This document shows positions 47,099 to 56,657 of a DNA stretch of 64,000 nucleotides, one piece after another. Below the pieces are notes generated by a model. The model was not told the origin of the DNA. It ran no database searches and saw only the letters and a program-made list of their open reading frames with translations. This DNA comes from Streptomyces violaceoruber (GTDB lineage Bacteria; Actinomycetota; Actinomycetes; Streptomycetales; Streptomycetaceae), in contig JODI01000034.1 in NCBI GenBank assembly GCA_000720805.1, positions 1 to 64,000 of the forward strand, read 5' to 3'. Position numbers and translations under genes: made by a program. Within the stretch, counting starts at the first letter, position 1. Each line of letters opens with the position of its first letter.

Positions 47099-48309
47099 TG
47101 GTTCTGAGATCCTTCCGTGTTGTTCGAGACCCGGCCGAGGTGCGTTCCACGGGCGAACGCACCGATACGTGACGCCGTCACTTCGCTGGTGCTGTCCCCG
47201 TCGTTCTCCGACCGGGCGGGTGCCGCCCCGTCGAGTTGGGGAACCACCGAGACGGGCCTGTTGCGCCGCCTGCGCCGGGGCAGACCGCCCGGCGTGGTGC
47301 CGACGACCAGCGCCGGACCGGGGGCGGGCACCGCGGCGCGGGGCCGCTCGGGCTGCTCGTCCTCGGCCGGGTGGTCGTCCTGCGAGGCGGCTGGCTGGGG
47401 GGCGTCAGTGGTCAAGAGGCCCTCCGGCACACGGATCACGGCGCGCACTCCGCCGTAGGGGGAGACCGAGTCGACGGACACCGAGAACCCGTAACGGGCG
47501 GCGAGCATCCCGCACACGGCGAAGCCGAACTTGGGCGGGTCGCCGAGCCCGGTGATGTCGACGGTGCTGTCGGGCGACAGCAGGGTGGCGGCGCGGGACT
47601 TGGTCTCCTGGCTCATGCCGACACCGGCGTCGTCGACCACCAGGCACACACCGGACGGCACGGCCAGGATGTTGATCTCCACCGGGGACTGGGGCGCGCT
47701 GTACTTGGTCGCGTTGTCCAGGAGCTCCGCGAGGACGACGGCGACCGGTTCGACGGCCTTGCCGGTGATGGAGATGTTGACCTGGGCGTTGACCCGGACC
47801 CGGTTGAAGTCCTTGATCCGGCCCTGGGCGCTGCGGGCCACGTCGTACACGGAGGCGCTCGCGTCGCGCCGTCCGAGCCAGCCGCCGCACAGGACCGAGA
47901 TGCCCTTGGTACGGCGGCTGAACTGGCTGCTGGTGTGGTCGACCAGCATCAGGTCGGCCAGCACGCCGGAGTCGTCGCCGTACTCCTTCTGCAGGTTGTC
48001 CAGGAGGACCTGCTGCTCCTCGGCGAGGGACTGCAGGGTGCCCATCGCCGACTTGAGGACGGACTTGGTGGCCGACTCCGCGTCCGCCCGGACCTCCGCG
48101 AGGTCCTCGATGTGCCGGGAGGAGAGGGTTTCGTAGCCCGTCTGCACCTGGCGGAGCTGGCCCTGTACGGCCACCAGGTTGCTCTGAAGGTTGTCGTTGT
48201 TGCGGCGGAGAGCCATGTTGGTTCTCCGCGCGCGCATCACTGCGAAGGCCGCAGCGACGACCACGATGAGCAGGATCCACAACAACGGATCCTGGATGAA
48301 TGACGTCAT
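47095..48309 (-). CDS. cvnA: CvnA: membrane sensor histidine kinase-like protein of the conservon
   Basis: 404 residues. One N-terminal helix (LLWILLIVVVAAAFAVM), a coiled coil to about residue 110, then a HATPase domain (LLDNATKYSAPQSPVEIN, VVDDAGVGMSQETK, FGFAVCGMLAARYG). No obvious phosphoacceptor H-box is visible, as in nitrate-sensor-like CvnA proteins. The C-terminal 100 residues are Pro/Arg-rich and disordered. ATG 48309 follows GAAGAGAG. First gene of the seven-gene leftward operon. Confidence 0.92.
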   Translation of the reverse strand: MTSFIQDPLLWILLIVVVAAAFAVMRARRTNMALRRNNDNLQSNLVAVQGQLRQVQTGYETLSSRHIEDLAEVRADAESATKSVLKSAMGTLQSLAEEQQVLLDNLQKEYGDDSGVLADLMLVDHTSSQFSRRTKGISVLCGGWLGRRDASASVYDVARSAQGRIKDFNRVRVNAQVNISITGKAVEPVAVVLAELLDNATKYSAPQSPVEINILAVPSGVCLVVDDAGVGMSQETKSRAATLLSPDSTVDITGLGDPPKFGFAVCGMLAARYGFSVSVDSVSPYGGVRAVIRVPEGLLTTDAPQPAASQDDHPAEDEQPERPRAAVPAPGPALVVGTTPGGLPRRRRRNRPVSVVPQLDGAAPARSENDGDSTSEVTASRIGAFARGTHLGRVSNNTEGSQNQ

Positions 48310-48431
48310 GAGACTCTCTTCAAGTCGCCTCGCGCCGGGGGCCAGAGCAACAGCCACTCCTTCGCGATGGGGCCCTAGAGACTGTCCCCCGTACGCGTTC
48401 ATGACGCGCCGTCAGCCTACTGAAAAGTCCG

Positions 48432-48459
48432 ATGATCGTACCAGTAGCCCCAATGTCAA
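48432..48459 (-). promoter_or_regulatory. Promoter of the conservon operon
   Basis: On the minus strand a perfect TTGACA (48459 to 48454) is followed after 16 bases by GATCAT (48437 to 48432). The leader to cvnA would be about 115 bases. Confidence 0.55.
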
Positions 48460-48561
48460 CAGGGGCCCCAGACGGCCCATTTGAGGACCTTCACAAAGAC
48501 CCCCCGTGCGCGTCGGTCTCCCGTCGTTTCACCTGACAGGTGTCACCTCCGTTGAACGCAC

Positions 48562-48597
48562 GTCAGCCCCGCGCTCGGTCAGGAGCACGGGGCTGAC
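48562..48597 (-). terminator. Hairpin after galK
   Basis: GTCAGCCCCG (48562-48571) pairs with CGGGGCTGAC (48588-48597), and the inner GCTC/GAGC extends the stem past one mismatch. It begins 16 bases beyond the galK stop. The rest of the 303 bases to cvnA holds only the conservon promoter. Confidence 0.8.
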
Positions 48598-48612
48598 AGG
48601 TGCTTACGAGGC

Positions 48613-49776
<1,164 letters not shown>

Positions 49777-49810
49777 TGCCCTGGCCCTGACCTTTCCGTA
49801 CCTCTGGTGG

Positions 49811-50776
49811 TTACTGGTTGCCGCGCCGCTGGGCGAAGTCCCACGCGTCCGCGACGATCCCCGCGAGGTCCGCGCGGGACGGGTTCCAGCCCAGCTTCTC
49901 GCGCGCGGCCTCGGCCGACGCGACCAGGACCGCCGGGTCGCCGCCCCGGCGGGGGGCCACCACCTCGGGGATCGGGTGGCCGGTGACCCGGCGGACGGTC
50001 TCGATGACCTCGCGGACGGAGAAGCCGTTGCCGTTGCCGAGGTTGCAGATCAGGTGCTCGCCCGGGGTGGCGGCCTCGACCGCCAGCAGGTGCGCCTCGG
50101 CCAGGTCGGCGACGTGGATGTAGTCGCGCACGCAGGTGCCGTCCGGCGTCGGGTAGTCGTCGCCGAAGACGGAGATGGCGTCCCGCCGCCCCTGCGCGAC
50201 CTGGAGCACGAGCGGGATCAGGTGCGACTCGGGATCATGCCGCTCGCCGTACGCGCCGTACGCCCCCGCCACGTTGAAGTACCGCAGCGACACGGCACCC
50301 AGCCCGTGGGCCGCCGCCTCGCCGGTGATCATGTGGTCGACGGCGAGCTTCGAGGCACCGTACGGATTGGTCGGCCGCGTGGGCGCGGACTCCACGATCG
50401 GCACCTCGGCCGGCTCTCCGTAGGTGGCGGCCGTGGACGAGAAGACCAGCCTGCGCACCCCGGCCTCGCGCATGGCACCGAGCAGTGCCATCGTGCCGCC
50501 GACGTTGTTCTCCCAGTACTTCTCGGGCTTCACGACCGACTCGCCGACCTGGGAGAAGGCGGCGAAGTGCAGCACGCCGGCGAAGGAGGAGTCCAGCCAC
50601 TTGCCGGCGTCCCGGATGTCGCCCTCCACGAACGAGGCACCGGCCGGCACGCCCTCGCGGAAGCCGGTGGACAGGTTGTCGAGGACGACGACCTCGTGCC
50701 CCGCCTCCAGCAGGTGCTGGGCGACGACACTTCCGACGTACCCCGCACCGCCCGTGACCAGATACTTCCCGCTCAT
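49811..50776 (-). CDS. galE: UDP-glucose 4-epimerase
   Basis: Interconverts UDP-galactose and UDP-glucose. 321 residues: NAD loop [15 protein letters not shown], the GDIRD segment, the catalytic SSTAATYG and [11 protein letters not shown] with the YxxxK pair. It overlaps galT by 4 bases, so synthesis is coupled. Confidence 0.96.
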   Translation of the reverse strand: MSGKYLVTGGAGYVGSVVAQHLLEAGHEVVVLDNLSTGFREGVPAGASFVEGDIRDAGKWLDSSFAGVLHFAAFSQVGESVVKPEKYWENNVGGTMALLGAMREAGVRRLVFSSTAATYGEPAEVPIVESAPTRPTNPYGASKLAVDHMITGEAAAHGLGAVSLRYFNVAGAYGAYGERHDPESHLIPLVLQVAQGRRDAISVFGDDYPTPDGTCVRDYIHVADLAEAHLLAVEAATPGEHLICNLGNGNGFSVREVIETVRRVTGHPIPEVVAPRRGGDPAVLVASAEAAREKLGWNPSRADLAGIVADAWDFAQRRGNQ

Positions 50777-51834
50777 GAACTCGCTACCTCTCGCAGTCGC
50801 TCGGCCGCGCGCTCCGGCGGCACGTCATTGACGAAGACGCTCATACCGGACTCGGAACCCGCGAGGAACTTCAGCTTGCCGGACGTACGGCGGATGGTGA
50901 AAAGCTCCAGGTGCAGCGCGAAGTCGTCCCGGCTGACGCCCTCGAACTCCTCCAGCTGCCCGAACGGCGCCTGGTGCCAGCCCGAGATGTACGGCGTCGG
51001 AGTCTCGCCCTCCCCGAATATCCGGTCGAAGCGCCTCAACAGTTCCAGATACACCTTGGGGAACTCTGTGCGCGCGTCCTCGTCGAGCCCGAGCAGATCG
51101 GGCACCCGGCGCTTCGGGTAGAGGTGCAGCTCGTACGGCCAGTGCGCGGCGTACGGCACGAAGGCGACCCAGTGCTCGCTCTCCAGGACGACCCGATCAC
51201 CGGCGAGTTCCCGCTCCAGGACGGCGTCGAAGAGATTCTCGCCTCCCGTCGCTTCCTTGTGGGCGGCGAGAGAGCGCAGCATGAGCGCGGTGCGGGGAGT
51301 GGTGAACGGGTAGGCGTAGATCTGCCCGTGCGGGTGCCCCAGGGTCACACCGATCTCGGGACCCCGGTTCTCGAAACAGAACACCTGCTCGACGGAGGGC
51401 AGATGCGACAGCTCCGACGTCCGGTCGGTCCACGCCTCCAGGACCAGCCGCGCCTGCTCCTCGGTGAGGCTCGCGAAGGACGCGTTGTGGTCGGAGGTGA
51501 AGCAGACGACCTCGCACCGGCCGGAGTCACCGGCCAGCGAGGGGAAACGGTTCTCGAAGACCACGACGTCGTACGACGAGTCCGGGATCTCACTCAGCCG
51601 GTCCCCCTGCGAGGGGCACAGCGGACACTCGTCGGCCGGCGGGTGATACGTCCGCCCCTGCCGGTGCGAGGCGATGGCCACCGCGTCCCCGAGCAGCGGA
51701 TCCCGCCGGACCTCGGAAGTGGTGACGGTCCGCTCCAGCGGGCGCCGGTCGACCGCGTCCCGGACGGTGTCGTCCCGCAGGTCGTAGTAGATGAGCTCGC
51801 GGCCGTCCGCCAGCCGGGTCGAGGTCTTCTTCAC
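50773..51834 (-). CDS. galT: Galactose-1-phosphate uridylyltransferase
   Basis: Exchanges UMP between UDP-glucose and galactose-1-phosphate. 353 residues from GTG 51834, preceded by GGGAG at 8 bases; an upstream in-frame GTG lacks a site. The active site is [12 protein letters not shown] with the nucleophilic His; zinc Cys occur in [17 protein letters not shown] and [13 protein letters not shown] complete the family pattern. First gene of the gal operon. Confidence 0.96.
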   Translation of the reverse strand: MKKTSTRLADGRELIYYDLRDDTVRDAVDRRPLERTVTTSEVRRDPLLGDAVAIASHRQGRTYHPPADECPLCPSQGDRLSEIPDSSYDVVVFENRFPSLAGDSGRCEVVCFTSDHNASFASLTEEQARLVLEAWTDRTSELSHLPSVEQVFCFENRGPEIGVTLGHPHGQIYAYPFTTPRTALMLRSLAAHKEATGGENLFDAVLERELAGDRVVLESEHWVAFVPYAAHWPYELHLYPKRRVPDLLGLDEDARTEFPKVYLELLRRFDRIFGEGETPTPYISGWHQAPFGQLEEFEGVSRDDFALHLELFTIRRTSGKLKFLAGSESGMSVFVNDVPPERAAERLREVASS

Positions 51835-51865
51835 TGCGGGACTCCCTATTCGAGCCACTCAATCT

Positions 51866-51975
51866 TCAAACAGAACCAAACATATCGAAACACGCCTCTC
51901 CCCCCAAGTCAACATCACGATCAAACAAAAACCGTCACCTCGGGTGTTCAAACACTGAAGGCGGAGGCGTAAGTT
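51866..51975. promoter_or_regulatory. Shared gal/symporter control region with TCAAACA boxes
   Basis: TCAAACA occurs at 51866-51872, 51920-51926 and 51947-51953, spaced 54 and 27 bp; CCAAACA lies at 51876. The third is part of GTGTT-CA-AACAC and overlaps a candidate -35 (TTCAAA, 51946-51951) with a -10 TAAGTT at 51970-51975 for the symporter. Such boxes resemble the operators of DeoR-family sugar repressors. Confidence 0.6.
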
Positions 51976-52012
51976 CCGCTCTGGATCAGTTCACGCAACG
52001 AAGCGAGTACAT

Positions 52013-53704
52013 ATGCAGACCCCCACATATGCACCGGTGAACCTGGCAGCCGAACTACGGCTCCCGACCAACTGGCTCGACTACACGATCCTCGGCATCT
52101 ACTTCGTCGTCGTCCTGGGCATCGGCTTCGCGGCCCGCCGCTCGGTGAAGACCAGCCTCGACTTCTTCCTCTCCGGCCGCTCCCTGCCCGCCTGGGTCAC
52201 CGGTCTCGCGTTCGTCTCGGCCAACCTGGCCGCGACCGAGATCCTCGGCATGGCCGCCAACAGCGCGCAGTACGGCGCGTACACCGTGCACTGGTACTGG
52301 ATCGGCGCCATCCCGGCCATGGTCTTCCTCGGCCTGGTGATGATGCCCTTCTACTACGGCAGCAAGGTGCGCTCGGTCCCGGAGATGCTGCTCCTGCGCT
52401 TCGACAAGTGGGCACACCTGCTCAGCTCGGTCCTGTTCGCCTTCGCCGCCATCCTGATCGCCGGCGTCAACCTCTACGCCCTGGCGATCGTCGTGGAGGC
52501 CCTGCTCGGCTGGCCGCAATGGGTGGCGATCGTCGTCGCCGGCGCCTTCGTCCTGGCCTACATCACCCTGGGCGGCCTGTCCTCGGCGATCTACAACGAG
52601 GTCCTCCAGTTCTTCGTGATCCTGGCGGCCCTGATCCCCCTCGTCGTACTGGGCCTGAAGAAGGTCGGCGGCTGGGACGGCCTGACCGACTCCCTCACCA
52701 AGACCCACGGCGCGAACTTCACCACCGCGTGGGGCGGCACCGGCATCGGCAGCGTCAACCCGCTGGGCGCCAACTGGCTCACGATCGTCCTCGGCCTCGG
52801 TTTCGTCCTCTCCTTCGGCTACTGGACGACCAACTTCGCCGAGGTCCAGCGCGCCCTGTCCGCCAAGAACCTCTCCGCGGCCCAGCGCACCCCCCTCATC
52901 GCCGCGTTCCCCAAGATCTTCATCGTCTTCCTGGTGATGATCCCGGGCCTGGTGGCCGCCGTCCTGGTCCCGAAGATCGGCACCGCCGACTCCGACCTCC
53001 AGTACAACGACGCCATCCCGTACCTCATGGAACAGCTCCTGCCCAACGGCGTCCTCGGTATCGCGGTCACCGGCCTGCTCGCCGCGTTCATGGCGGGCAT
53101 GGCGGCGAACGTGTCGTCCTTCAACACGGTGTTCACCAACGACATCTGGGCCCGCTACGTGGTCAAGGGCCGGGACGACGCCTACTACGTCCGCTTCGGC
53201 CGGCTGATCACGGTGATCGGCGTCACCGCGTCGGTGGGCACGGCGTTCCTCGCCTCGTCCTTCTCCAACATCATGAGCTACCTCCAGACGCTGTTCTCCT
53301 TCTTCAACGTGCCGATGTTCGTGGTCTTCATCGTGGGCATGTTCTGGAAGCGCGCGTCCGCGAAGTCCGGCTTCTGGGGCCTGCTCGCCGGCACCGTGAC
53401 CGCGATGGTGAACTACTTCTGGATCTACAAGCAGGGCATCATCGACATCCCCTCCGACCAGGGCGCCAACTTCGTCTCCGCGATCGCCGGCTTCGTGGCG
53501 GGCGCGGTGGTCATGGTCATCGTGTCCCTCTTCACGGCCCCCAAGCCGGCCGAGGAGCTCCAGGGCCTGGTCTACGGCACCCGCTCCCCCGGCATGGACG
53601 AACCCCCCGCCGTCGGCGACGACGCCTGGTACCGCAAGCCGGCCCTGCTGGGCTGGGGCGCGGTGATCCTCGCGGCCGCCTGCTACATCCCGTTCTCGAT
53701 CTGA
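52013..53704 (+). CDS. Sodium:solute symporter (SSS family), probable galactose/sugar uptake
   Basis: 563 residues with about 14 membrane helices. The SSS pattern is visible: LDYTILGIYFVVVLGIGFAA in the first helix, DFFLSGRSLPAWVTGLAFVS, and the Na-site region MAANSAQYGAYTVHWYWIGA. Later helices carry GLLAAFMAGMAANVSSFNTVF. It is divergent from galT across a shared control region, which suggests galactose as substrate; an SGLT-type protein is likely but specificity is inferred from context only. Confidence 0.88.
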   Translation: MQTPTYAPVNLAAELRLPTNWLDYTILGIYFVVVLGIGFAARRSVKTSLDFFLSGRSLPAWVTGLAFVSANLAATEILGMAANSAQYGAYTVHWYWIGAIPAMVFLGLVMMPFYYGSKVRSVPEMLLLRFDKWAHLLSSVLFAFAAILIAGVNLYALAIVVEALLGWPQWVAIVVAGAFVLAYITLGGLSSAIYNEVLQFFVILAALIPLVVLGLKKVGGWDGLTDSLTKTHGANFTTAWGGTGIGSVNPLGANWLTIVLGLGFVLSFGYWTTNFAEVQRALSAKNLSAAQRTPLIAAFPKIFIVFLVMIPGLVAAVLVPKIGTADSDLQYNDAIPYLMEQLLPNGVLGIAVTGLLAAFMAGMAANVSSFNTVFTNDIWARYVVKGRDDAYYVRFGRLITVIGVTASVGTAFLASSFSNIMSYLQTLFSFFNVPMFVVFIVGMFWKRASAKSGFWGLLAGTVTAMVNYFWIYKQGIIDIPSDQGANFVSAIAGFVAGAVVMVIVSLFTAPKPAEELQGLVYGTRSPGMDEPPAVGDDAWYRKPALLGWGAVILAAACYIPFSI

Positions 53705-53726
53705 GGGCGGGAGGATAGGAGCCACC

Positions 53727-54071
53727 ATGTCCGAGCACCCCAGCGAACACCCCGGCTACTCCGAGAAGGACGTCCAGCGCGAGGTCTCCGAACTCCAGAC
53801 CAAGTCCGCGACGGCCGCCCGCCTCTTCGACATCCGGCGCATCATCGGCGGCCTGTTCGTCCTCTACGGCGTCATCGTCACGATCACGGGCCTCACCGAC
53901 GACGACGCCGCGATCGACAAGGCCCAGGGCATCAACATCAACCTCTGGACGGGCCTGGCGATGCTGGCCCTGGGCGTCTTCTTCCTGGCCTGGCTGAAAC
54001 TGAGGCCGGTGGCCCCGCCGCCGGACGCGGTTCCGGCAGACACGGTCCCGGGGGACGAGTCGGGGGACTGA
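53727..54071 (+). CDS. Small two-helix membrane protein downstream of the symporter
   Basis: 114 residues: a charged N-terminus (SEKDVQREVSELQTKSATAA), a helix (IIGGLFVLYGVIVTITGL), a short loop and a second helix (LWTGLAMLALGVFFLAWLKL), then a Pro/acidic tail. GGAGGATAGGAG precedes the ATG, 22 bases after the symporter stop, so they share a transcript. It may be an accessory of the transporter, as small partner proteins are known for some SSS carriers; no family recognised. Confidence 0.8.
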   Translation: MSEHPSEHPGYSEKDVQREVSELQTKSATAARLFDIRRIIGGLFVLYGVIVTITGLTDDDAAIDKAQGININLWTGLAMLALGVFFLAWLKLRPVAPPPDAVPADTVPGDESGD

Positions 54072-54082
54072 CGGTCCGGCCT

Positions 54083-54117
54083 GCGCGGGCGGTACGGAGT
54101 CGCGGTACCGCCCGCGC
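54083..54117 (+). terminator. 13-bp hairpin after the symporter operon
   Basis: GCGCGGGCGGTAC (54083-54095) pairs perfectly with GTACCGCCCGCGC (54105-54117). It is 12 bases past the stop of the small membrane protein. Confidence 0.85.
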
Positions 54118-54444
54118 CACGCCGGCTGTCCTGTCCGTACGGCGGTGACGACGAAGGTCACCGGACGCCACCCCTTGCTCCCGGAGCGTCGGCGAGGACC
54201 TCCGGCCGGACGGCCGGCCCCCTTGCGCTCGGCCGGATTCCCCAGCGGGCGGCGAGCGGGGAGGGCGAGCAGGCTCTGGGCCCGGAGCGGTCGTTGATCG
54301 ACAAGACTCGAAACCGTCCTGCTCCTGCGTCGGCCCGTAAACCAGCAATAACGTCTGGCGCCTAAACGGAATTTTCAGCGGCATTGCTCACAGCGCCACT
54401 CCACGATGCCGGACTCCACCGAGCCGTGCGCCACTACGAATCCC
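54118..54444. other. Non-coding boundary before the biosynthetic cluster
   Basis: About 330 bases without a supportable gene. GC content drops toward 54330-54480. It marks the change from the conserved gal region to the accessory cluster. Confidence 0.45.
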
Positions 54445-54480
54445 TTGTGGCTAAACGAGTTACTGGTTAGGGTCGCTTCA
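54445..54480 (+). promoter_or_regulatory. Probable leaderless promoter of the P450 gene
   Basis: TTGTGG (54445-54450), 17-base spacer, TAGGGT (54468-54473). Transcription starting 7 bases later would begin at the A of the ATG at 54480; no ribosome site is present upstream, which fits a leaderless mRNA. Confidence 0.6.
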
Positions 54481-55700
54481 TGGTGGATACAGGGGGCCAA
54501 ATGCCATTCGTCACCGAGCGGTTAGGCGATTCATTTTTCCAGGATCCTCAGGGCTTGTTCGCGCGGCTGCGTTCGTCCGCGCCGGTGACTCAGGTCATCA
54601 CAGCCGAGGGCCTGCGAGTCTGGCTCGTCACCCGGTACGAGGACGTGCGCGCGGGGCTGGCCGACCCCCGGCTGGCCAAGGACTGGGTCACGCACATGAC
54701 GCCCGAGGATTTCGACATCAACGTGGATCCTGTGCAGGCGTATCTCGACCAGCACATGCTCAACCTCGATCCACCCGACCACACCCGGCTGCGCCGCCTG
54801 GTGGTGAAGGCGTTCACCACGCGCCGGGTGGCCGCCCTGCGGCCGCGGATCTCCTCCATCACCGGCGAGTTGCTGGACGCGATGGCGGACGGCCCCGCCG
54901 AGACAGACCTGATCGAGGCGTTCGCGTTCCCGCTGTCGGTGACCGTGATCTGCGAACTGATCGGCATCCCGGTCGACGACCGGGAGTCGTTCCGCGAGTG
55001 GTCGGGAACCCTGCTGTCCTCGCGGGGCACGCGCGAGGAAGCCCGCGCGGCCGCCGTCGAGATGTACGAATACTTCACACGCATGGTCGCCGAGCGCCGA
55101 CGTTCACCGGCAGACGACCTGCTCTCGGCGCTGATCGCGGCCCGCGACTCGGGTGACTCGCTGTCGGAGCACGAGTTGCTCTCGATGATGTTCCTGCTGC
55201 TCGTCGCAGGTCACGAGACGATGATGAACCTGATCGCCGGCGGGGTGCTGGCGCTGCTGACCCATCCGGCCGAGCTGGCGCGGTTGCGGGAGGATCCCTC
55301 GCTGCTGCCTTCGGCGGTCGAAGAGCTGCTGCGGTACGCGAACCCGCTGAACCACGCGACCGAACGATTCACGCTGGAGCCGGTGACCATCGGCGACGTC
55401 ACCATCCCCGCGAAGGAATGGGTCATGCTCGCCTCCGCGTCGGCGAACCGGGATCCGTCCCGGTTCCCGGACGCCGACCGGCTGGACGTGGGCCGGGACC
55501 CGTCGGGCCACGTGGGGTTCGGGCACGGGATCCACTACTGCCTCGGCGCGCCGCTGGCACGGCTGGAGGGCGAGATCGCGTTCGGGATGCTGCTGTCCCG
55601 GTTCCCCGGGCTGGCGCTCGCGGTGTCCGAGTCGTCGCTGCGGTGGCGGTCCTCCAGCCTCATCCACGGGCTGGAGAAACTCCCCCTGCGACTGCGCTGA
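54480..55700 (+). CDS. Cytochrome P450, CYP107-like
   Basis: 406 residues with all catalytic motifs: I-helix LLVAGHETMMNL, ExxR in EELLRYANPL, and heme loop FGHGIHYCLGAPLARLEG with Cys354. CYP107-type P450s hydroxylate or epoxidise secondary metabolites. The enzyme stands convergent to the thioesterase-A/PCP-radical SAM operon, and acting on an aminoacyl-PCP is a plausible role by analogy with NikQ-type hydroxylases, though not shown by sequence. Confidence 0.92.
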   Translation: MVDTGGQMPFVTERLGDSFFQDPQGLFARLRSSAPVTQVITAEGLRVWLVTRYEDVRAGLADPRLAKDWVTHMTPEDFDINVDPVQAYLDQHMLNLDPPDHTRLRRLVVKAFTTRRVAALRPRISSITGELLDAMADGPAETDLIEAFAFPLSVTVICELIGIPVDDRESFREWSGTLLSSRGTREEARAAAVEMYEYFTRMVAERRRSPADDLLSALIAARDSGDSLSEHELLSMMFLLLVAGHETMMNLIAGGVLALLTHPAELARLREDPSLLPSAVEELLRYANPLNHATERFTLEPVTIGDVTIPAKEWVMLASASANRDPSRFPDADRLDVGRDPSGHVGFGHGIHYCLGAPLARLEGEIAFGMLLSRFPGLALAVSESSLRWRSSSLIHGLEKLPLRLR

Positions 55701-55792
55701 CCCGCGCCCCACGGCAGGAACGGACCTGACCTGATTTCCAACGGCCGTCATCGCAGCCGATAGGGAGCACTGGTTCACCCCGTAACCGCGGA

Positions 55793-55826
55793 CGGCTGAT
55801 ACTCGGGAAATGCCGAGTATCAGCCG
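55793..55826. terminator. 14-bp hairpin between convergent P450 and thioesterase
   Basis: Arms 55793-55806 and 55813-55826 (CGGCTGATACTCGG and its complement) are perfect, with loop GAAATG. It can terminate both genes. Confidence 0.88.
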
Positions 55827-55856
55827 CAGTCGGCGTGAAGCCCTTGGATCGTGAAC

Positions 55857-56657
55857 CTACTTTTCCATGACTTCCGACGCCGGGCTGGATTCCAGCAGCC
55901 GTTCTTTCAGGATCGCGGTCACGCCGTCAGGCGCAGCGTGGTGGTAGAAGTGGCCGCCGTCGAATACCTCGAGATGGAATTCGGCTGACGTCAGGCTTCC
56001 CCACGCGCTGAGTTTGTCCAGGCTGACGCTGGGATCGTGGCGACCGCCCATCGCCGTGACCGGAACCTCCAGCAAACCCCGGCCCGGGGCAGGCGTGTAC
56101 GTCTCCCAGACCGTGAGGTCGGCTCGGAGCAAGGGCAACAGGAACTGCACCAGCTCGGGCTGGGCGAGTACTTCCGGTGAGGTCCCTTCCAGCCGCGCGA
56201 CGACCGTCAGCAACTCGTCGTCCGGCAGGTCGTGGAGCCGTGGCCCCGTGGGCGGCAGATGCGGCGCGCCGAGCCCCGAGACGAACAGATGCCTCGGAGG
56301 CTTGCCGAGCGCGGACAGCACGTGGGCCAGTTCGTAGCTGAGCAGAGCGCCCATGCTGTGCCCGAACAGGGCGAAGTCCGTCCCCGCGCGGTTCGCCACG
56401 GGCTCTTTCAGGATGGCGACGAGTTCCGCGGCCGAATGGAGCGCCGGCTCCCTGTGCCGGCTTTCCCGTCCCGGCAACTGCACGGGGATCGCCTCGATGC
56501 CCGGGGCCAGCACATCAAGCCAGTCCCGGTACGCCGACGCGCCCGCACCCGCGTGAGGCAGGCAGAACAACTGGATCGCGTCCGCGTCCAGCGTCGGCGG
56601 TGGAATGGCTTCCGCCCGGCAGGGAGGGAAGCACGACGCGTCAACCGTCTTCGTCAT
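55857..56657 (-). CDS. Type II thioesterase
   Basis: 266 residues of the alpha/beta fold: LFCLPHAGAGASAYRDW (oxyanion region), FALFGHSMGALLSYELAH (nucleophile Ser in GHSMG), MGGRHDPSVS with the Asp, and GGHFYHH with the catalytic His. TEII proteins remove misloaded groups or release an acyl chain from a carrier protein. Its start overlaps the A-PCP stop by 4 bases, so it is coupled to it and may be the only release enzyme for this PCP. Confidence 0.93.
   Translation of the reverse strand: MTKTVDASCFPPCRAEAIPPPTLDADAIQLFCLPHAGAGASAYRDWLDVLAPGIEAIPVQLPGRESRHREPALHSAAELVAILKEPVANRAGTDFALFGHSMGALLSYELAHVLSALGKPPRHLFVSGLGAPHLPPTGPRLHDLPDDELLTVVARLEGTSPEVLAQPELVQFLLPLLRADLTVWETYTPAPGRGLLEVPVTAMGGRHDPSVSLDKLSAWGSLTSAEFHLEVFDGGHFYHHAAPDGVTAILKERLLESSPASEVMEK

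Noticed and set aside
49811..51834. galE/galT as part of a capsule or nucleotide-sugar cluster
   Set aside because: The operon is the standard galT-galE-galK set with no glycosyltransferases nearby.
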